The translations under genes and the position numbers were made by a program. Below the pieces are notes generated by a model. That model searched no databases. It had not been told where the DNA came from and saw only the letters and a list, made by a program, of their open reading frames with translations. A stretch of DNA of 64,000 nucleotides from the NCBI GenBank assembly GCA_947253765.1, contig CAMYAK010000009.1, positions 9,752 to 73,751 on the forward strand. The letters run 5' to 3'. Source of the DNA: an uncultured Tissierellia bacterium (GTDB lineage Bacteria; Bacillota; Clostridia; Tissierellales; Peptoniphilaceae). Below, piece by piece: positions 54,583 to 63,619 of the stretch. The number at the start of each line of letters is the position of its first letter. Positions within the stretch are counted from its first letter, which is position 1.

Positions 54583-55932
54583 ATGAGTACTAATTTTGCT
54601 TTTATGAAAAATATTAATTCGGCCTACTATAAAACCCTGGATGACATAGAAAGAGAATCCCGTATTAAACCCAAGAACGCTGCAAGAAACTGCAGAGCTC
54701 TATTGGAAAGTTTTATTGGTGACTTATTCAAAAAGAATAACATCTCAACAGAAGATACATTACATAATAATTTAAAGGCCCTGTTTGACCAATCCAGGGA
54801 ATTGGGAATCCCGTGGATTGAAAATGTCGAGTATGAAGTTGTAGATATGAATAATAGGGTGACCACAATTAGTCGCAACGGCTTACTCTATATCAAGAAC
54901 CTGGCAAATGCGGCATCACATGTGGGTTTACCGACAGAAAAAGGACAAGTGTCTGTAGTAATTTCTTCACAAGCTATTATCAAAGCACTAAGAATATTTC
55001 ATGCATTATTTACGGGATATTACGCAAACAGATTGAAAGGCGAAAAGAATAAATTTTTAGATGCAAAGGTTCCATTAGGAGACTATGAGATTTCTCAATA
55101 TTATGTTCCGGCCGATTCAGAGAGATCGAAATGCATTATGGAGTATGTGGCCTCCAGAAGAATCGGGGAGTTTTCCAAAGCCAGAAGATTTGCCCTGATT
55201 AGGGAGTACTTGCCGGATGAAATGGAAAAGCTCTTCTTGAACAGGAATGTGGACACCTTCAGCGAAGCCAATCCCTATATATATGCTGACGGGGTCACTG
55301 TCGCAAAACTCAACAAAATTGAAGAATCATATGCAAACTTTTTTATCGCATATGAATTTGCTGATGAGAGGCCGGTTGTCCCATTGGCAAAATTCCTTAA
55401 AAAGAATAAATTGGAAATGAAAGACAGGATTGATATCTGTTTGAAAATTGCTCAGTCAATGAGTAAATTTCACAATGCGGATGATCCTATATACCATAGA
55501 ATGCTCACTTACGAAAGCATATTGATTTCCGATTTCACCGATAAAGGCGAAGGATATAAGCCCTATATAACAAAGTTCGATTTTGCTAAAATCACAAGTA
55601 TTACAGAGGGAACCGTATATAAAAATTTGACTGAAGCGGAAGCAAAAGAAACAGAAAAGCTTTCCCGATATAAACTTGAAGCGGTGGCCCCGGACTCCAA
55701 ATGGGACAAGGTTGATATTTATTCTTTGGGAGTCCTATTTATTGATATCATGCTTAACGGGGTCTCATCGAAAACTATTACAGAAAGTACTTTTGAAGAA
55801 TTAATTGATGCAGGGATTTCTGACGGAATGATAGAAATAATTGATGAAATGTTATATGAAATTCCTGATGAACGTCCTAATATTAATAAAGTGTTGGAAG
55901 TAATTAGTGAGGAGAGCAAACGATTTGGATGA
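54583..55932 (+). CDS. Pseudokinase with DUF4145/HEPN-like N-terminal domain
   Basis: 449 residues from ATG at 54583, with AAGGAG 12 bases before. Residues 25-150 are helical with AARNCRALLESFIGDLF and LANAASHVG, the layout of DUF4145/HEPN-like domains but without an R-x4-H motif. From about residue 240 a protein kinase fold follows: KFLKKNKLEM hinge region, HRMLTYESILI in place of the catalytic HRD loop (His305, no catalytic Asp), FDFAKI in place of DFG (Asp333), and DKVDIYSLGVLFIDI. It is thus a probable pseudokinase. It overlaps the active-looking kinase gene by 8 bases, so a pseudokinase-kinase complex is a fair guess. Confidence 0.7.
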   Translation: MSTNFAFMKNINSAYYKTLDDIERESRIKPKNAARNCRALLESFIGDLFKKNNISTEDTLHNNLKALFDQSRELGIPWIENVEYEVVDMNNRVTTISRNGLLYIKNLANAASHVGLPTEKGQVSVVISSQAIIKALRIFHALFTGYYANRLKGEKNKFLDAKVPLGDYEISQYYVPADSERSKCIMEYVASRRIGEFSKARRFALIREYLPDEMEKLFLNRNVDTFSEANPYIYADGVTVAKLNKIEESYANFFIAYEFADERPVVPLAKFLKKNKLEMKDRIDICLKIAQSMSKFHNADDPIYHRMLTYESILISDFTDKGEGYKPYITKFDFAKITSITEGTVYKNLTEAEAKETEKLSRYKLEAVAPDSKWDKVDIYSLGVLFIDIMLNGVSSKTITESTFEELIDAGISDGMIEIIDEMLYEIPDERPNINKVLEVISEESKRFG

Positions 55933-56836
55933 TTTCATTTTTAAAATTGATCACAAATACAGACCCTATCCGGATTGCCTTATAAAGACGGACAATAGTT
56001 TAATTTACAAGGCCCAGGATTTGAATTTGCAAAAAGATGTTTGCATAAAAGAAGTCCATATCGCAGGCGATAGGGATTTTGAAGTAAAGCGGAATCTGGA
56101 TAAAGCCATGAGTGAAGCGAGAACCATGGTTAAAGTGTCGGGTAAGACCTCTGCCCTTCCTACAATTTACTTAACATATTATGATGCGGTAAAGAAAAAA
56201 CTATTTATCGTGATGGATTGGATTGCCGGGAAAACTCTTGATAAGTATATTGGTTCAAATGAATTCAAGATAAGCGAGATGGAGTTTTTAAACTGGATGG
56301 AAGACTTGTGCCTGATATTGGTAGAAATGTCGGGCTTGAAAATTTACCACAAAGATATTAAACCGCAAAATATCATTATAGACAGTAACAGGAAGCTTAA
56401 CCTTATGGATTTCAATATAAGCGTATCTCTACCTAATAAACTCGAGGGCACCCCACTTTACAAGGCCCCCGAAATGGAAAACTCAAGGTCTGTAACCAGG
56501 GATAAGGTGGATGTTTTTTCAATCGGTGTGATCATGTATCAGTATTATACCGGGAAAATCCCGATGAGGGGTTCTGAATATGGGCAGAAATCTATAAGAA
56601 GATATAATGCCGACTGGGATCTTTTTGTTCAGCCTAAAGATCTTAACAGGAACTTGTCGGAAGCGATTAACTCCATTATCAGCAGTTGCATGCAAAAAGA
56701 TGTTAATAAGAGATTCGGCATCAGAGACTTGTTATATAAAATAAGGTCATACAAGCGAGAGGTGATAAAAAATGGAAAAAAAGAGCATAGACGAAATAAG
56801 GGAAGAAATTTTGCGAGAAAATCAGAAAAACAATAA
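55925..56836 (+). CDS. Serine/threonine protein kinase
   Basis: 303 residues from TTG at 55925, chosen because GAGGAG lies nine bases before it; a GTG at 55907 would precede that RBS. Kinase motifs: Lys42 in VCIKEV, alpha-C Glu in SEARTM, catalytic Asp144 in YHKDIKPQNII, Asp162 in MDFNIS (DFG variant), and TPLYKAPEM. It has no membrane span. The tail after residue 275 is very basic. It overlaps the pseudokinase gene, and its end overlaps a 46-residue gene. The lack of a membrane anchor and the context suggest signalling inside a defence operon. Confidence 0.82.
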   Translation: MDDFIFKIDHKYRPYPDCLIKTDNSLIYKAQDLNLQKDVCIKEVHIAGDRDFEVKRNLDKAMSEARTMVKVSGKTSALPTIYLTYYDAVKKKLFIVMDWIAGKTLDKYIGSNEFKISEMEFLNWMEDLCLILVEMSGLKIYHKDIKPQNIIIDSNRKLNLMDFNISVSLPNKLEGTPLYKAPEMENSRSVTRDKVDVFSIGVIMYQYYTGKIPMRGSEYGQKSIRRYNADWDLFVQPKDLNRNLSEAINSIISSCMQKDVNKRFGIRDLLYKIRSYKREVIKNGKKEHRRNKGRNFARKSEKQ

Positions 56837-56912
56837 TTATAAGAATCTGCCGGATAAAATTGAGCCCATTGAATTAGACAAGCTTATAGAAAAGATAGAA
56901 AAAAATGGATAA
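56772..56912 (+). CDS. Tiny charged peptide overlapping kinase and helicase genes
   Basis: 46 residues, starting MEKKSIDEIREEIL, rich in Glu, Lys and Ile, helical, with a GAGAGGTGA site six bases before the ATG. It overlaps the end of the kinase gene by 65 bases in another frame and the start of the helicase gene by 8 (ATGGATAA). That arrangement keeps translation coupled through the operon. It could be a small regulator or connector; function unknown. Confidence 0.6.
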   Translation: MEKKSIDEIREEILRENQKNNNYKNLPDKIEPIELDKLIEKIEKNG

Positions 56913-59900
56913 CAGTAATTATTTATATTTCAACAGCGAACCGATTAATATTCGTGGAATCATTAAGTTTTCCGTCTTACCCAAGGTGGTAGACCAGCTG
57001 AGAGAAAAGGGATATAGTCCTGAAGCGGTTTTTCTTAATATCACCTCCTTAAATAGTTTGCTGATCTCATATTACAAAGGAAAAGAAGGATCTTTGAGAT
57101 ATAAACTTCATACCACACACGGAGTCTTTCCTTTTAAGCAATCAGACGATGGGGGAGATTTTTTGCTTATGGGCTTTAATGAAAGTTCATTTGTAGACAC
57201 AAATAAAGCCCTAATGTACGGCATGCGCTTTGCCGGAACTTCAGGTACCGTAATAATGGTAAGATTGAGAGCAAGCAATTGGTTTGCGGCATATGCTAAT
57301 GGTCGAAGGTACGATGCCAATGATTACAATTCCGTGAGCGGACAAGAAGCGATATTTGCTATTAGAGCATCATGCTCAAGTGATCGAATTGAGGATAAAC
57401 GGGCCAATGTTAACAATGAAAATGAGACAAGTCCGGGTCTATTGAAACTCCTGGACCTGGCCGAGAACTATTCAATTCTTGCAAATGATCTGGAAAACAA
57501 GAAAGCTGATGAACTCGGACAAGTCTCATACCAAGGCTATGAGTCGGTTGACTATCCCAGACATGATAGGATTGCCTACCGTTTTTTAATTGAAAAACAA
57601 AAACAGCAGGTTTTCAGTGCCGGTACAAATGTTGATATTTTAAATTCATCAGGCGATGTTGCCTATACTGCTGAAATAGTGGATGTAAAAACAAAGGGCC
57701 CTAATGACTATCTGACCATGCTTTTTACTAAAGAGCTTGATTTAAAAGAACTTCCGCAGATGGGCTGGCTCAGGCTCTCAGTTTCAACAGTAAATATGGA
57801 TGTTCAATTGGGGGCAATAAATAAAATAAGACAAGGCAGGGCCAAGGCTAAATATTTCAATAGTGTTTTAGGAGAAAAGAAGCCACAAGGCTTTTTCAAT
57901 GAAGACCTTAATAATTTGGAAAATGAGCTGGCAAAGAAAAAATATCCGCCGAATGCATCCCAAGTTAAAGCCATAAAAAACGGCATTAACACCAAGGATG
58001 TATATTTAGTTATGGGGCCTCCGGGAACCGGAAAAACAACAGTAATACTTGAGTGGGTCAAGTACTTCGTAAAAGAGAAGGGCCTAAGAGTTCTGGTTTC
58101 ATCTCAGAATAACAAGGCTGTAGACAACGTACTTGAGCGACTTGCTGAAGAAAAAGGAATTGATACCATAAGAATAGGGTCGGAAGCCAAGGTTCAAGAA
58201 GGGGTAATTCCATTTATATTTGAAAATAAACTGGTCACTCTTAGAGAGAAAATATCAGATCATGCAAATGAAACAATTCAGGAAGTAAGAAAAGCTTTAA
58301 GGGAGTGGCTTGATTATGCAACTCTATTACGTGACCATCTTAGGAGAATTGCCAAGTATGAAGAAAACAAATTAAAAAGCCGCATATATATAAATCGTCA
58401 CATAGATTCACTTTATAATAAATTGATTGAGCTCAAATCAGAGAACTCAAGTATAATCAATCAAATAGATCAATTGCAGGATGAACACAAGGATATGCTT
58501 TCGCGTAAGAAAAAATATGAAAGCTCAAATATATTCCTTAGGGCTCTTTCCTATTTACAAATGCAATCCGTTTGGGCAAGCCTTGAACTATATAACAAGA
58601 ATATTACAGATCTTGTATTAAAGCAGAATTCAATAGCAAGTTCATACAATGATATTTATTCAAAGTTAAAAAACAGCTACGCCTATTTCAACAATAAAAT
58701 ATTAGGCATATATTATGGATCTTATTCGGCTGCGGTTGATTCTGTTAATAATATAAGTGGGTCAGCTCCGATAAAATATGCAGACCTTTGTTTGTTTAGA
58801 AGACTGGACTTAGATGAGACGCAATTAATAAATGCAGAGGAAGTACAAGCTTACTATAATTACGTAAGAGTAGAGTGTAAAAGAGCCCAAGCCTTAATAA
58901 AAATTGTAGACAGTTGGAAAAATGAAATAGAGGGTAGCCAGAACTATGCCCTGCATCAAATTGTGCTGGATTCGGTCGACCTGGTAGGAGCCACATGTAT
59001 TGGGGTAAGCTCACAGAAAAGATTCCAGGATCTTGACTTTGATGTAACCATTATTGATGAAGCGGGCCAGATTCAGTTGCATAACGCTTTCGTGCCTATG
59101 AGTGTATCAAATAAGGTAATTATGCTGGGAGACCATATGCAAATCCCACCCAATGCTGATCAGGACCTGGTTGCCTTATGTGAAGACAACGATGTGGACC
59201 CTGAATTGTTAGGAAAAAGTCTTTTTGAAAAAATGTATTATGAACTGCCTAACACGAATAAAACCCTACTTGATACCCAGTATAGGATGCCTGCAGAAAT
59301 AGCAGATATAATTTCAGGATGGTTTTATGACGGAGAGTACTTGTCGCCCGATTTTTTAAGAGCGACAAAGCCGGCTGTCCCTTCGCTTTCCGAAAAGAAC
59401 CTTATCCTTGTAGATACTCCTCCGGCAAAGAAGGGGGAAAATGAGTTAAAAGATCCTGAAGGAGGCTATAACAACCCTGTAGAGGCAGATGCGATCAGGA
59501 AAATTGTCAAACATATATTGAAAACGACCGATATAGATGAAAAACAGATTGGGATAATTTCCGCCTATAAATCGCAGGTAAAACTTATAAAAAGAGAATT
59601 AAAAGAAGATGTCGGCTCAACGAGTCTTGATGAGATGGTTGCCAGTCTGGACAGCTTTCAGGGACAGGAAAGAGATATTATCATATACAGCTTCACAAGG
59701 AGCTCTAAGAGAAAGGCCACACAAAGCAGGATAGGCTTCCTGAACGAGCTGAGAAGACTTAATGTCGCCATGAGCCGATGCAAGAAAATACTGATTATGA
59801 TCGGTGACTTTAATTACCTGTCCAACTGTAAAAAAGATGATGCGGACCATCCGATATATGCAAAAGACGGCAAGCGGGTTGTCAATGGGAGCGAGGCTGT

Positions 59901-59997
59901 TTTCTCCGAGTTTATCCGGGTAATGTGCTCCGGTGTTAAAAGGGGCAAAGGTGAAATGATAGACGTTCCTGCTCTTATTAAAAGAATAGAGGGATAA
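56905..59997 (+). CDS. SF1 helicase, COG1112/Upf1-like
   Basis: 1030 residues. About 340 residues of unknown N-terminal fold precede the helicase: motif I GPPGTGKTT (371-379), motif II IIDEAGQ (Asp718), motif III MLGDHMQIPP, QYRMP near 793, and the closing FQGQERD (919) and LNVAMSR (952-958). Between motifs I and II lies an insert of some 200 residues, largely coiled coil. These are Upf1/Dna2-type features (5'-3' translocases on RNA or DNA). No nuclease motif (PLD HxK, PD-(D/E)XK) was found. It is the largest gene of the operon and overlaps the 46-residue gene. Confidence 0.85.
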   Translation: MDNSNYLYFNSEPINIRGIIKFSVLPKVVDQLREKGYSPEAVFLNITSLNSLLISYYKGKEGSLRYKLHTTHGVFPFKQSDDGGDFLLMGFNESSFVDTNKALMYGMRFAGTSGTVIMVRLRASNWFAAYANGRRYDANDYNSVSGQEAIFAIRASCSSDRIEDKRANVNNENETSPGLLKLLDLAENYSILANDLENKKADELGQVSYQGYESVDYPRHDRIAYRFLIEKQKQQVFSAGTNVDILNSSGDVAYTAEIVDVKTKGPNDYLTMLFTKELDLKELPQMGWLRLSVSTVNMDVQLGAINKIRQGRAKAKYFNSVLGEKKPQGFFNEDLNNLENELAKKKYPPNASQVKAIKNGINTKDVYLVMGPPGTGKTTVILEWVKYFVKEKGLRVLVSSQNNKAVDNVLERLAEEKGIDTIRIGSEAKVQEGVIPFIFENKLVTLREKISDHANETIQEVRKALREWLDYATLLRDHLRRIAKYEENKLKSRIYINRHIDSLYNKLIELKSENSSIINQIDQLQDEHKDMLSRKKKYESSNIFLRALSYLQMQSVWASLELYNKNITDLVLKQNSIASSYNDIYSKLKNSYAYFNNKILGIYYGSYSAAVDSVNNISGSAPIKYADLCLFRRLDLDETQLINAEEVQAYYNYVRVECKRAQALIKIVDSWKNEIEGSQNYALHQIVLDSVDLVGATCIGVSSQKRFQDLDFDVTIIDEAGQIQLHNAFVPMSVSNKVIMLGDHMQIPPNADQDLVALCEDNDVDPELLGKSLFEKMYYELPNTNKTLLDTQYRMPAEIADIISGWFYDGEYLSPDFLRATKPAVPSLSEKNLILVDTPPAKKGENELKDPEGGYNNPVEADAIRKIVKHILKTTDIDEKQIGIISAYKSQVKLIKRELKEDVGSTSLDEMVASLDSFQGQERDIIIYSFTRSSKRKATQSRIGFLNELRRLNVAMSRCKKILIMIGDFNYLSNCKKDDADHPIYAKDGKRVVNGSEAVFSEFIRVMCSGVKRGKGEMIDVPALIKRIEG

Positions 59998-60000
59998 GGA

Positions 60001-61266
60001 ATGGCGGATAATAATAAAACTAAATATTCGGGTCTGGTTATACAATATAACGAGGGCAAAGATTTTTTAATGGACCTTAACAAATCCACTCCTGATTTTG
60101 AAATTACAAAATTTCGATACGTAACACCTGTTGCCTATCCGATCGCTTTTATCGAGATAGAAGCGCTGGAGAGGACTTTGGAGGATTTTCCTGTTGTTGA
60201 AAAGACGGTTTTAAGGCTTATTAGTTACCACTTTTTGGAACCGTCAATTATTGCAAAGGTTATGGGCCTAACCGAATCATACATTAGAAAGATAATAAAA
60301 CTCCTATTAGCATACGGACAAATAGATAGAAACGGAATAACTGCAAGCGGACTGCAATCTTTGCAACAAAATGCATCTATAAAGATAAACACTGTTAAAC
60401 AAAAGATACAGGTTGACGGCTTAACAGCAAATCCGATAGATATACGGAATTTTATTAGTGATCAGGTATTAAACAAGCCTCAGGAATCCGGATTTTTTGT
60501 AGCTCATATAGAACCTGTCATGGGCATAGAAAAAGCACTACTGGAAAAATTTATTATCAATAATTACGCAAATTACGTTAATGTCGGAGAGATGTCTTTA
60601 CATACAAATGTAGAACGCATTAATTATGCCAAGTTTGCGGGCATTAAATATGCAAAGGCATACTATCTGGAAAATTCGCAAGGAGAGTCAATAATATTAT
60701 GTAAAGCATACGATTCAACTGCAAAGAATATAAAAGACCGGTTTATATGGAAGCCGCTTTATATAGGAAATGCCAATATCGCAAAAACATACACAAAAAC
60801 AAAGAAATTTGACTTGGGCTACCATAACGCCAAAGAGAGTGTTTTAAATTTGAAAAAAACTCTTAGCTCAAAAAGAAATAAAACAGATAAAGAAATTAAG
60901 GAAATGTTGGATCAGCTTTATCCATTTAATTGGGCAGGTACGGAACTGAAAAGAGATAAGAAAACAACACTTTGGGTCACCAAAAAATCATTTTCAACAT
61001 ATGATAGGTTTGTACTTAAAATGTTGGAATCAATAGCTGAGAAGCAGAGAGATATCATCTTATTTGAAGAATTGTACGGTGAATATATTATTGTTAAAAC
61101 TAAAGATGAAGAACTGTTAAAAATTGCGGATTATTATAAAGAAAAGGCTGATGAAATAGGCAGAACTTTTATAATGAATTCAATGGAACAATTGTCAGAT
61201 TCTCATAAAGGTAATTTGTTCAGCTTATTGGAAAGGCTTATTAAAAACAATAAAGAGGGGGAATAG
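60001..61266 (+). CDS. Winged-helix protein of unknown function, last gene of the kinase-helicase operon
   Basis: 421 residues, three bases after the helicase stop, with GGGATAAGG as RBS. A winged-helix segment runs from about residue 65 to 110 (VEKTVLRLISYHFLEPSIIAKVMGL, then SYIRKIIKLLL). The rest is not recognised; it has alternating helical and aromatic stretches and no membrane span. It may bind nucleic acid. The stop lies inside the terminator. Confidence 0.65.
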   Translation: MADNNKTKYSGLVIQYNEGKDFLMDLNKSTPDFEITKFRYVTPVAYPIAFIEIEALERTLEDFPVVEKTVLRLISYHFLEPSIIAKVMGLTESYIRKIIKLLLAYGQIDRNGITASGLQSLQQNASIKINTVKQKIQVDGLTANPIDIRNFISDQVLNKPQESGFFVAHIEPVMGIEKALLEKFIINNYANYVNVGEMSLHTNVERINYAKFAGIKYAKAYYLENSQGESIILCKAYDSTAKNIKDRFIWKPLYIGNANIAKTYTKTKKFDLGYHNAKESVLNLKKTLSSKRNKTDKEIKEMLDQLYPFNWAGTELKRDKKTTLWVTKKSFSTYDRFVLKMLESIAEKQRDIILFEELYGEYIIVKTKDEELLKIADYYKEKADEIGRTFIMNSMEQLSDSHKGNLFSLLERLIKNNKEGE

Positions 61267-61279
61267 CCCCCTCTTTTTT
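61252..61279. terminator. Bidirectional terminator between the operon and ahpF
   Basis: AAAGAGGGGG (61252-61261) pairs with CCCCCTCTTT (61267-61276), then TTT. It contains the stop codon of the winged-helix gene and serves ahpF on the other strand. Confidence 0.88.
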
Positions 61280-61284
61280 GCTTA

Positions 61285-62802
61285 CTATTGTCTCATCAGG
61301 TACTGGTAGCTGCCAAGAGCTGCCGTAGCACCGCTTCCCTGGGCAATAACAATCTGCTTAAACGGGCTGTCTGTGCAGTCACCTGCTGCAAAAATGCCCT
61401 CAACATTTGTAGCCCCGAGTCGGTCAACAATTATTTCTCCGCGTGGATTTTTTTCAACTCCCTCCAACCATTCAGTTACAGGGACAAGACCGACCTGGAT
61501 AAAGCAGCCGTCAGTGGCTTCCACATGTTCTTCTCCGCTGATGCGGTCAACATAGCGGATCTTTTCAAGTTTAGAACCGCCCTCCAAAGCCTTGGTTTCA
61601 GCATTGGTAACGACCCGGACATTTGTCAGGGTCTTGAGCTTGTCCTGCAAAACGCCATCGGCCTTGAGCTCGGGAAGGAACTCCAGTACCAGGACTTCTT
61701 TTGCCAGACCGGCCAGGTCAATGGCTGACTCTATTCCCGAGTTTCCTCCGCCTATAACGGTAACCTTTTTATCCTTAAAGAGGGGACCGTCACAGTGGGT
61801 GCAGTAAGCCACTCCCTTGTTACGGAATTCTATTTCACCGGGGATTCCGATAAGGCGCCATTTGGCCCCCGTAGCAATGACCAGGGTCTTTGCGGAAACC
61901 CGGCCGCTATCGGTGTTCACCCTTACAAGGTCATCCTTCTCTATACCTACAACCTCAACTTCATCCATGAGGTCAACATTATATTTAAGGACCTGGTCCC
62001 TTACAGAATCCATGTATTTTGGCCCTTCCGTATAGGGGATACCCGTGATATTTTCAATCGCCAGGGTTTCCCGGACCTGGCCGCCGAAGGTCTTGGCAAT
62101 CAGGCCAACCTTAATACCCTTCCTGGCTCCGTAGATAGCAGCCGTCGCACCTGCAGGCCCTCCACCTATAACCAGGAGGTCATAAATGGGCTTATCCTTA
62201 AGCTGCGGTTTATCTTTATGTCCGGTAACCTTGTCAAGGATAGCATTCAGGCTGATTTTTCCGTTATTGAAAGGCTCCCCGTTTAGGAAGCAGGCAGGCA
62301 CAGCCATTATGCCCAGATCATCCACATAGGACTGGAACATGGACCCGTCAACCATCCTGTGGCTAATCTTTGGATTCAGGACAGCCATAATGTTTAAGGC
62401 CTGGACAACTTCAGGGCAGTTATGGCAGCTCAAGCTGACCAGGGTTTCAAAGGCAAGATCCTTGTCAATAGATTTGATGCGCCTAATCTGTGCGTCATCT
62501 ATCTTTGGGGCCCTCCCGCCAACCTGCAAAAGGGCAAGGACAAAAGATTCGAATTCGTGCCCCAGGGGGATAGCTGCAAAAACAATGCCCGACCTGTCGC
62601 CTGAGGATAGGGAAAAGCTTGGAGTGAATTCAAGATCTTTCTTTTCAATACTCAGCTTGTCTGAAAGGCTTACTATTTCTTCAACAAAGGCCTCTATTTG
62701 CTTTGAATTGTCAGACCCGTCGAGGCTAAGGGTAAAGACAACATCATCTTCGACCAGCTTCAAATACTCTTTAAGTTGGGCCTTTAAATTTTCATCCAAC
62801 AT
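61285..62802 (-). CDS. ahpF: Alkyl hydroperoxide reductase subunit F
   Basis: 505 residues. The N-terminal double thioredoxin-like domain has the CHNCPEV redox motif, then FAD-binding GGGPAGATAAIYGARKG and the second CxxC in YCTHCDGP, with NADH site VIGGGNSG. AhpF passes electrons from NADH to AhpC. The start shares a base with the ahpC stop, so both are one operon. Confidence 0.93.
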   Translation of the reverse strand: MLDENLKAQLKEYLKLVEDDVVFTLSLDGSDNSKQIEAFVEEIVSLSDKLSIEKKDLEFTPSFSLSSGDRSGIVFAAIPLGHEFESFVLALLQVGGRAPKIDDAQIRRIKSIDKDLAFETLVSLSCHNCPEVVQALNIMAVLNPKISHRMVDGSMFQSYVDDLGIMAVPACFLNGEPFNNGKISLNAILDKVTGHKDKPQLKDKPIYDLLVIGGGPAGATAAIYGARKGIKVGLIAKTFGGQVRETLAIENITGIPYTEGPKYMDSVRDQVLKYNVDLMDEVEVVGIEKDDLVRVNTDSGRVSAKTLVIATGAKWRLIGIPGEIEFRNKGVAYCTHCDGPLFKDKKVTVIGGGNSGIESAIDLAGLAKEVLVLEFLPELKADGVLQDKLKTLTNVRVVTNAETKALEGGSKLEKIRYVDRISGEEHVEATDGCFIQVGLVPVTEWLEGVEKNPRGEIIVDRLGATNVEGIFAAGDCTDSPFKQIVIAQGSGATAALGSYQYLMRQ

Positions 62803-63371
62803 TAGATTTTACCGACCAAATCCAAGCTCGGGGTCAGGGTTTTTCCTGATTCTTTCCACTTGGCAGGGCAGACCTGACCGGGATTTTCACGGACAAACTG
62901 GGCAGCGCGGATCTTATCATATACCTGGCTTGCATCACGGCCTATGCCGTCGGCATTGACCTCTACGGTCTGAATAATCCCATCCGGGTCTATGATAAAT
63001 GTGGCACGCTGAGCCAGTCCGGCTTCCTCATCAAGGACATAAAAATCTGTAGCGATTGTCTTGTGGGGGTCGGCAAGCATGGTGAATTCAAGTTTGCTTA
63101 TGGCTTCTGAATGGTCATGCCAAGCCTTGTGGACAAAGTGTGTGTCGCAGGACATGGAGTAGACTTCTACACCGAGGGACTGCAACTTAGCATACTGCTC
63201 CTGCATGTCTTCCAGCTCGGTGGGGCAAACGAAGGTAAAGTCGGCCGGATAGAACATCAAAACATTCCACTTGCCTTCAAAATCCTTGTTGGAAATGGTG
63301 ACAAACTCTTCTTTTTTCGGGTTGTAGCCCATTGTCGTGAACTCGGGCATCTTTTTTCCTACTTGTGACAT
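62802..63371 (-). CDS. ahpC: Alkyl hydroperoxide reductase subunit C (peroxiredoxin)
   Basis: 189 residues from ATG at 63371; a nearer ATG six bases upstream abuts the AAGGAGG. Peroxidatic Cys in FVCPTEL and resolving Cys in GQVCPAKW. It reduces hydrogen peroxide and organic hydroperoxides with AhpF. In an anaerobe this is a main oxygen-stress defence. A promoter lies at 63438-63467. Confidence 0.95.
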   Translation of the reverse strand: MSQVGKKMPEFTTMGYNPKKEEFVTISNKDFEGKWNVLMFYPADFTFVCPTELEDMQEQYAKLQSLGVEVYSMSCDTHFVHKAWHDHSEAISKLEFTMLADPHKTIATDFYVLDEEAGLAQRATFIIDPDGIIQTVEVNADGIGRDASQVYDKIRAAQFVRENPGQVCPAKWKESGKTLTPSLDLVGKI

Positions 63372-63437
63372 ATACATCCTCCTTATTTTGATTTAACTAA
63401 TAGATTTCAAAGCGGGTTAACACTAACTAACAATCCT

Positions 63438-63467
63438 ATTATACCCTCTTAGGAAATATTTAACTAA
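63438..63467 (-). promoter_or_regulatory. Promoter of ahpCF
   Basis: On the minus strand TTAGTT (63467-63462) and TATAAT (63443-63438) have an 18-base spacer. Directly downstream lies GTTAGTTAGTGTTAAC, a candidate operator like the two at 63588 and 63936. Confidence 0.55.
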
Positions 63468-63550
63468 TTTTTAAATATTTTTTAAAATCATGGTCTCCGG
63501 ACCGGCGATCAAGCGCCTACCGGGCATGCCTTGAACATCCATTATCCTTA

Positions 63551-63579
63551 TTGACATGGCATAATTGCAAAAGTATACT
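63551..63579 (+). promoter_or_regulatory. Strong orphan sigma-A promoter
   Basis: TTGACA (63551-63556) and TATACT (63574-63579) with an exact 17-base spacer. The only coding sequence behind it is the ABC ATPase relic, so its proper operon seems lost. Confidence 0.7.
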
Positions 63580-63587
63580 AACAATAG

Positions 63588-63601
63588 TTAGCCCAGGCTA
63601 A
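63588..63601. promoter_or_regulatory. DtxR/Fur-like dyad at the orphan promoter
   Basis: TTAGCC-CA-GGCTAA, with TTAAC and GTTA flanks, sits just after the -10 box, where a repressor would block transcription. The base pattern recalls metal-dependent DtxR-type operators; the assignment is inference. Confidence 0.45.
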
Positions 63602-63619
63602 TTAACAAACTTAAATACG

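Noticed and set aside
54583..61266. Assignment of the operon as a Mokosh system
   Set aside because: Kinase plus COG1112 helicase fits, but no PLD nuclease motif (HxK) was found and three other genes are extra; only a relationship is suggested.
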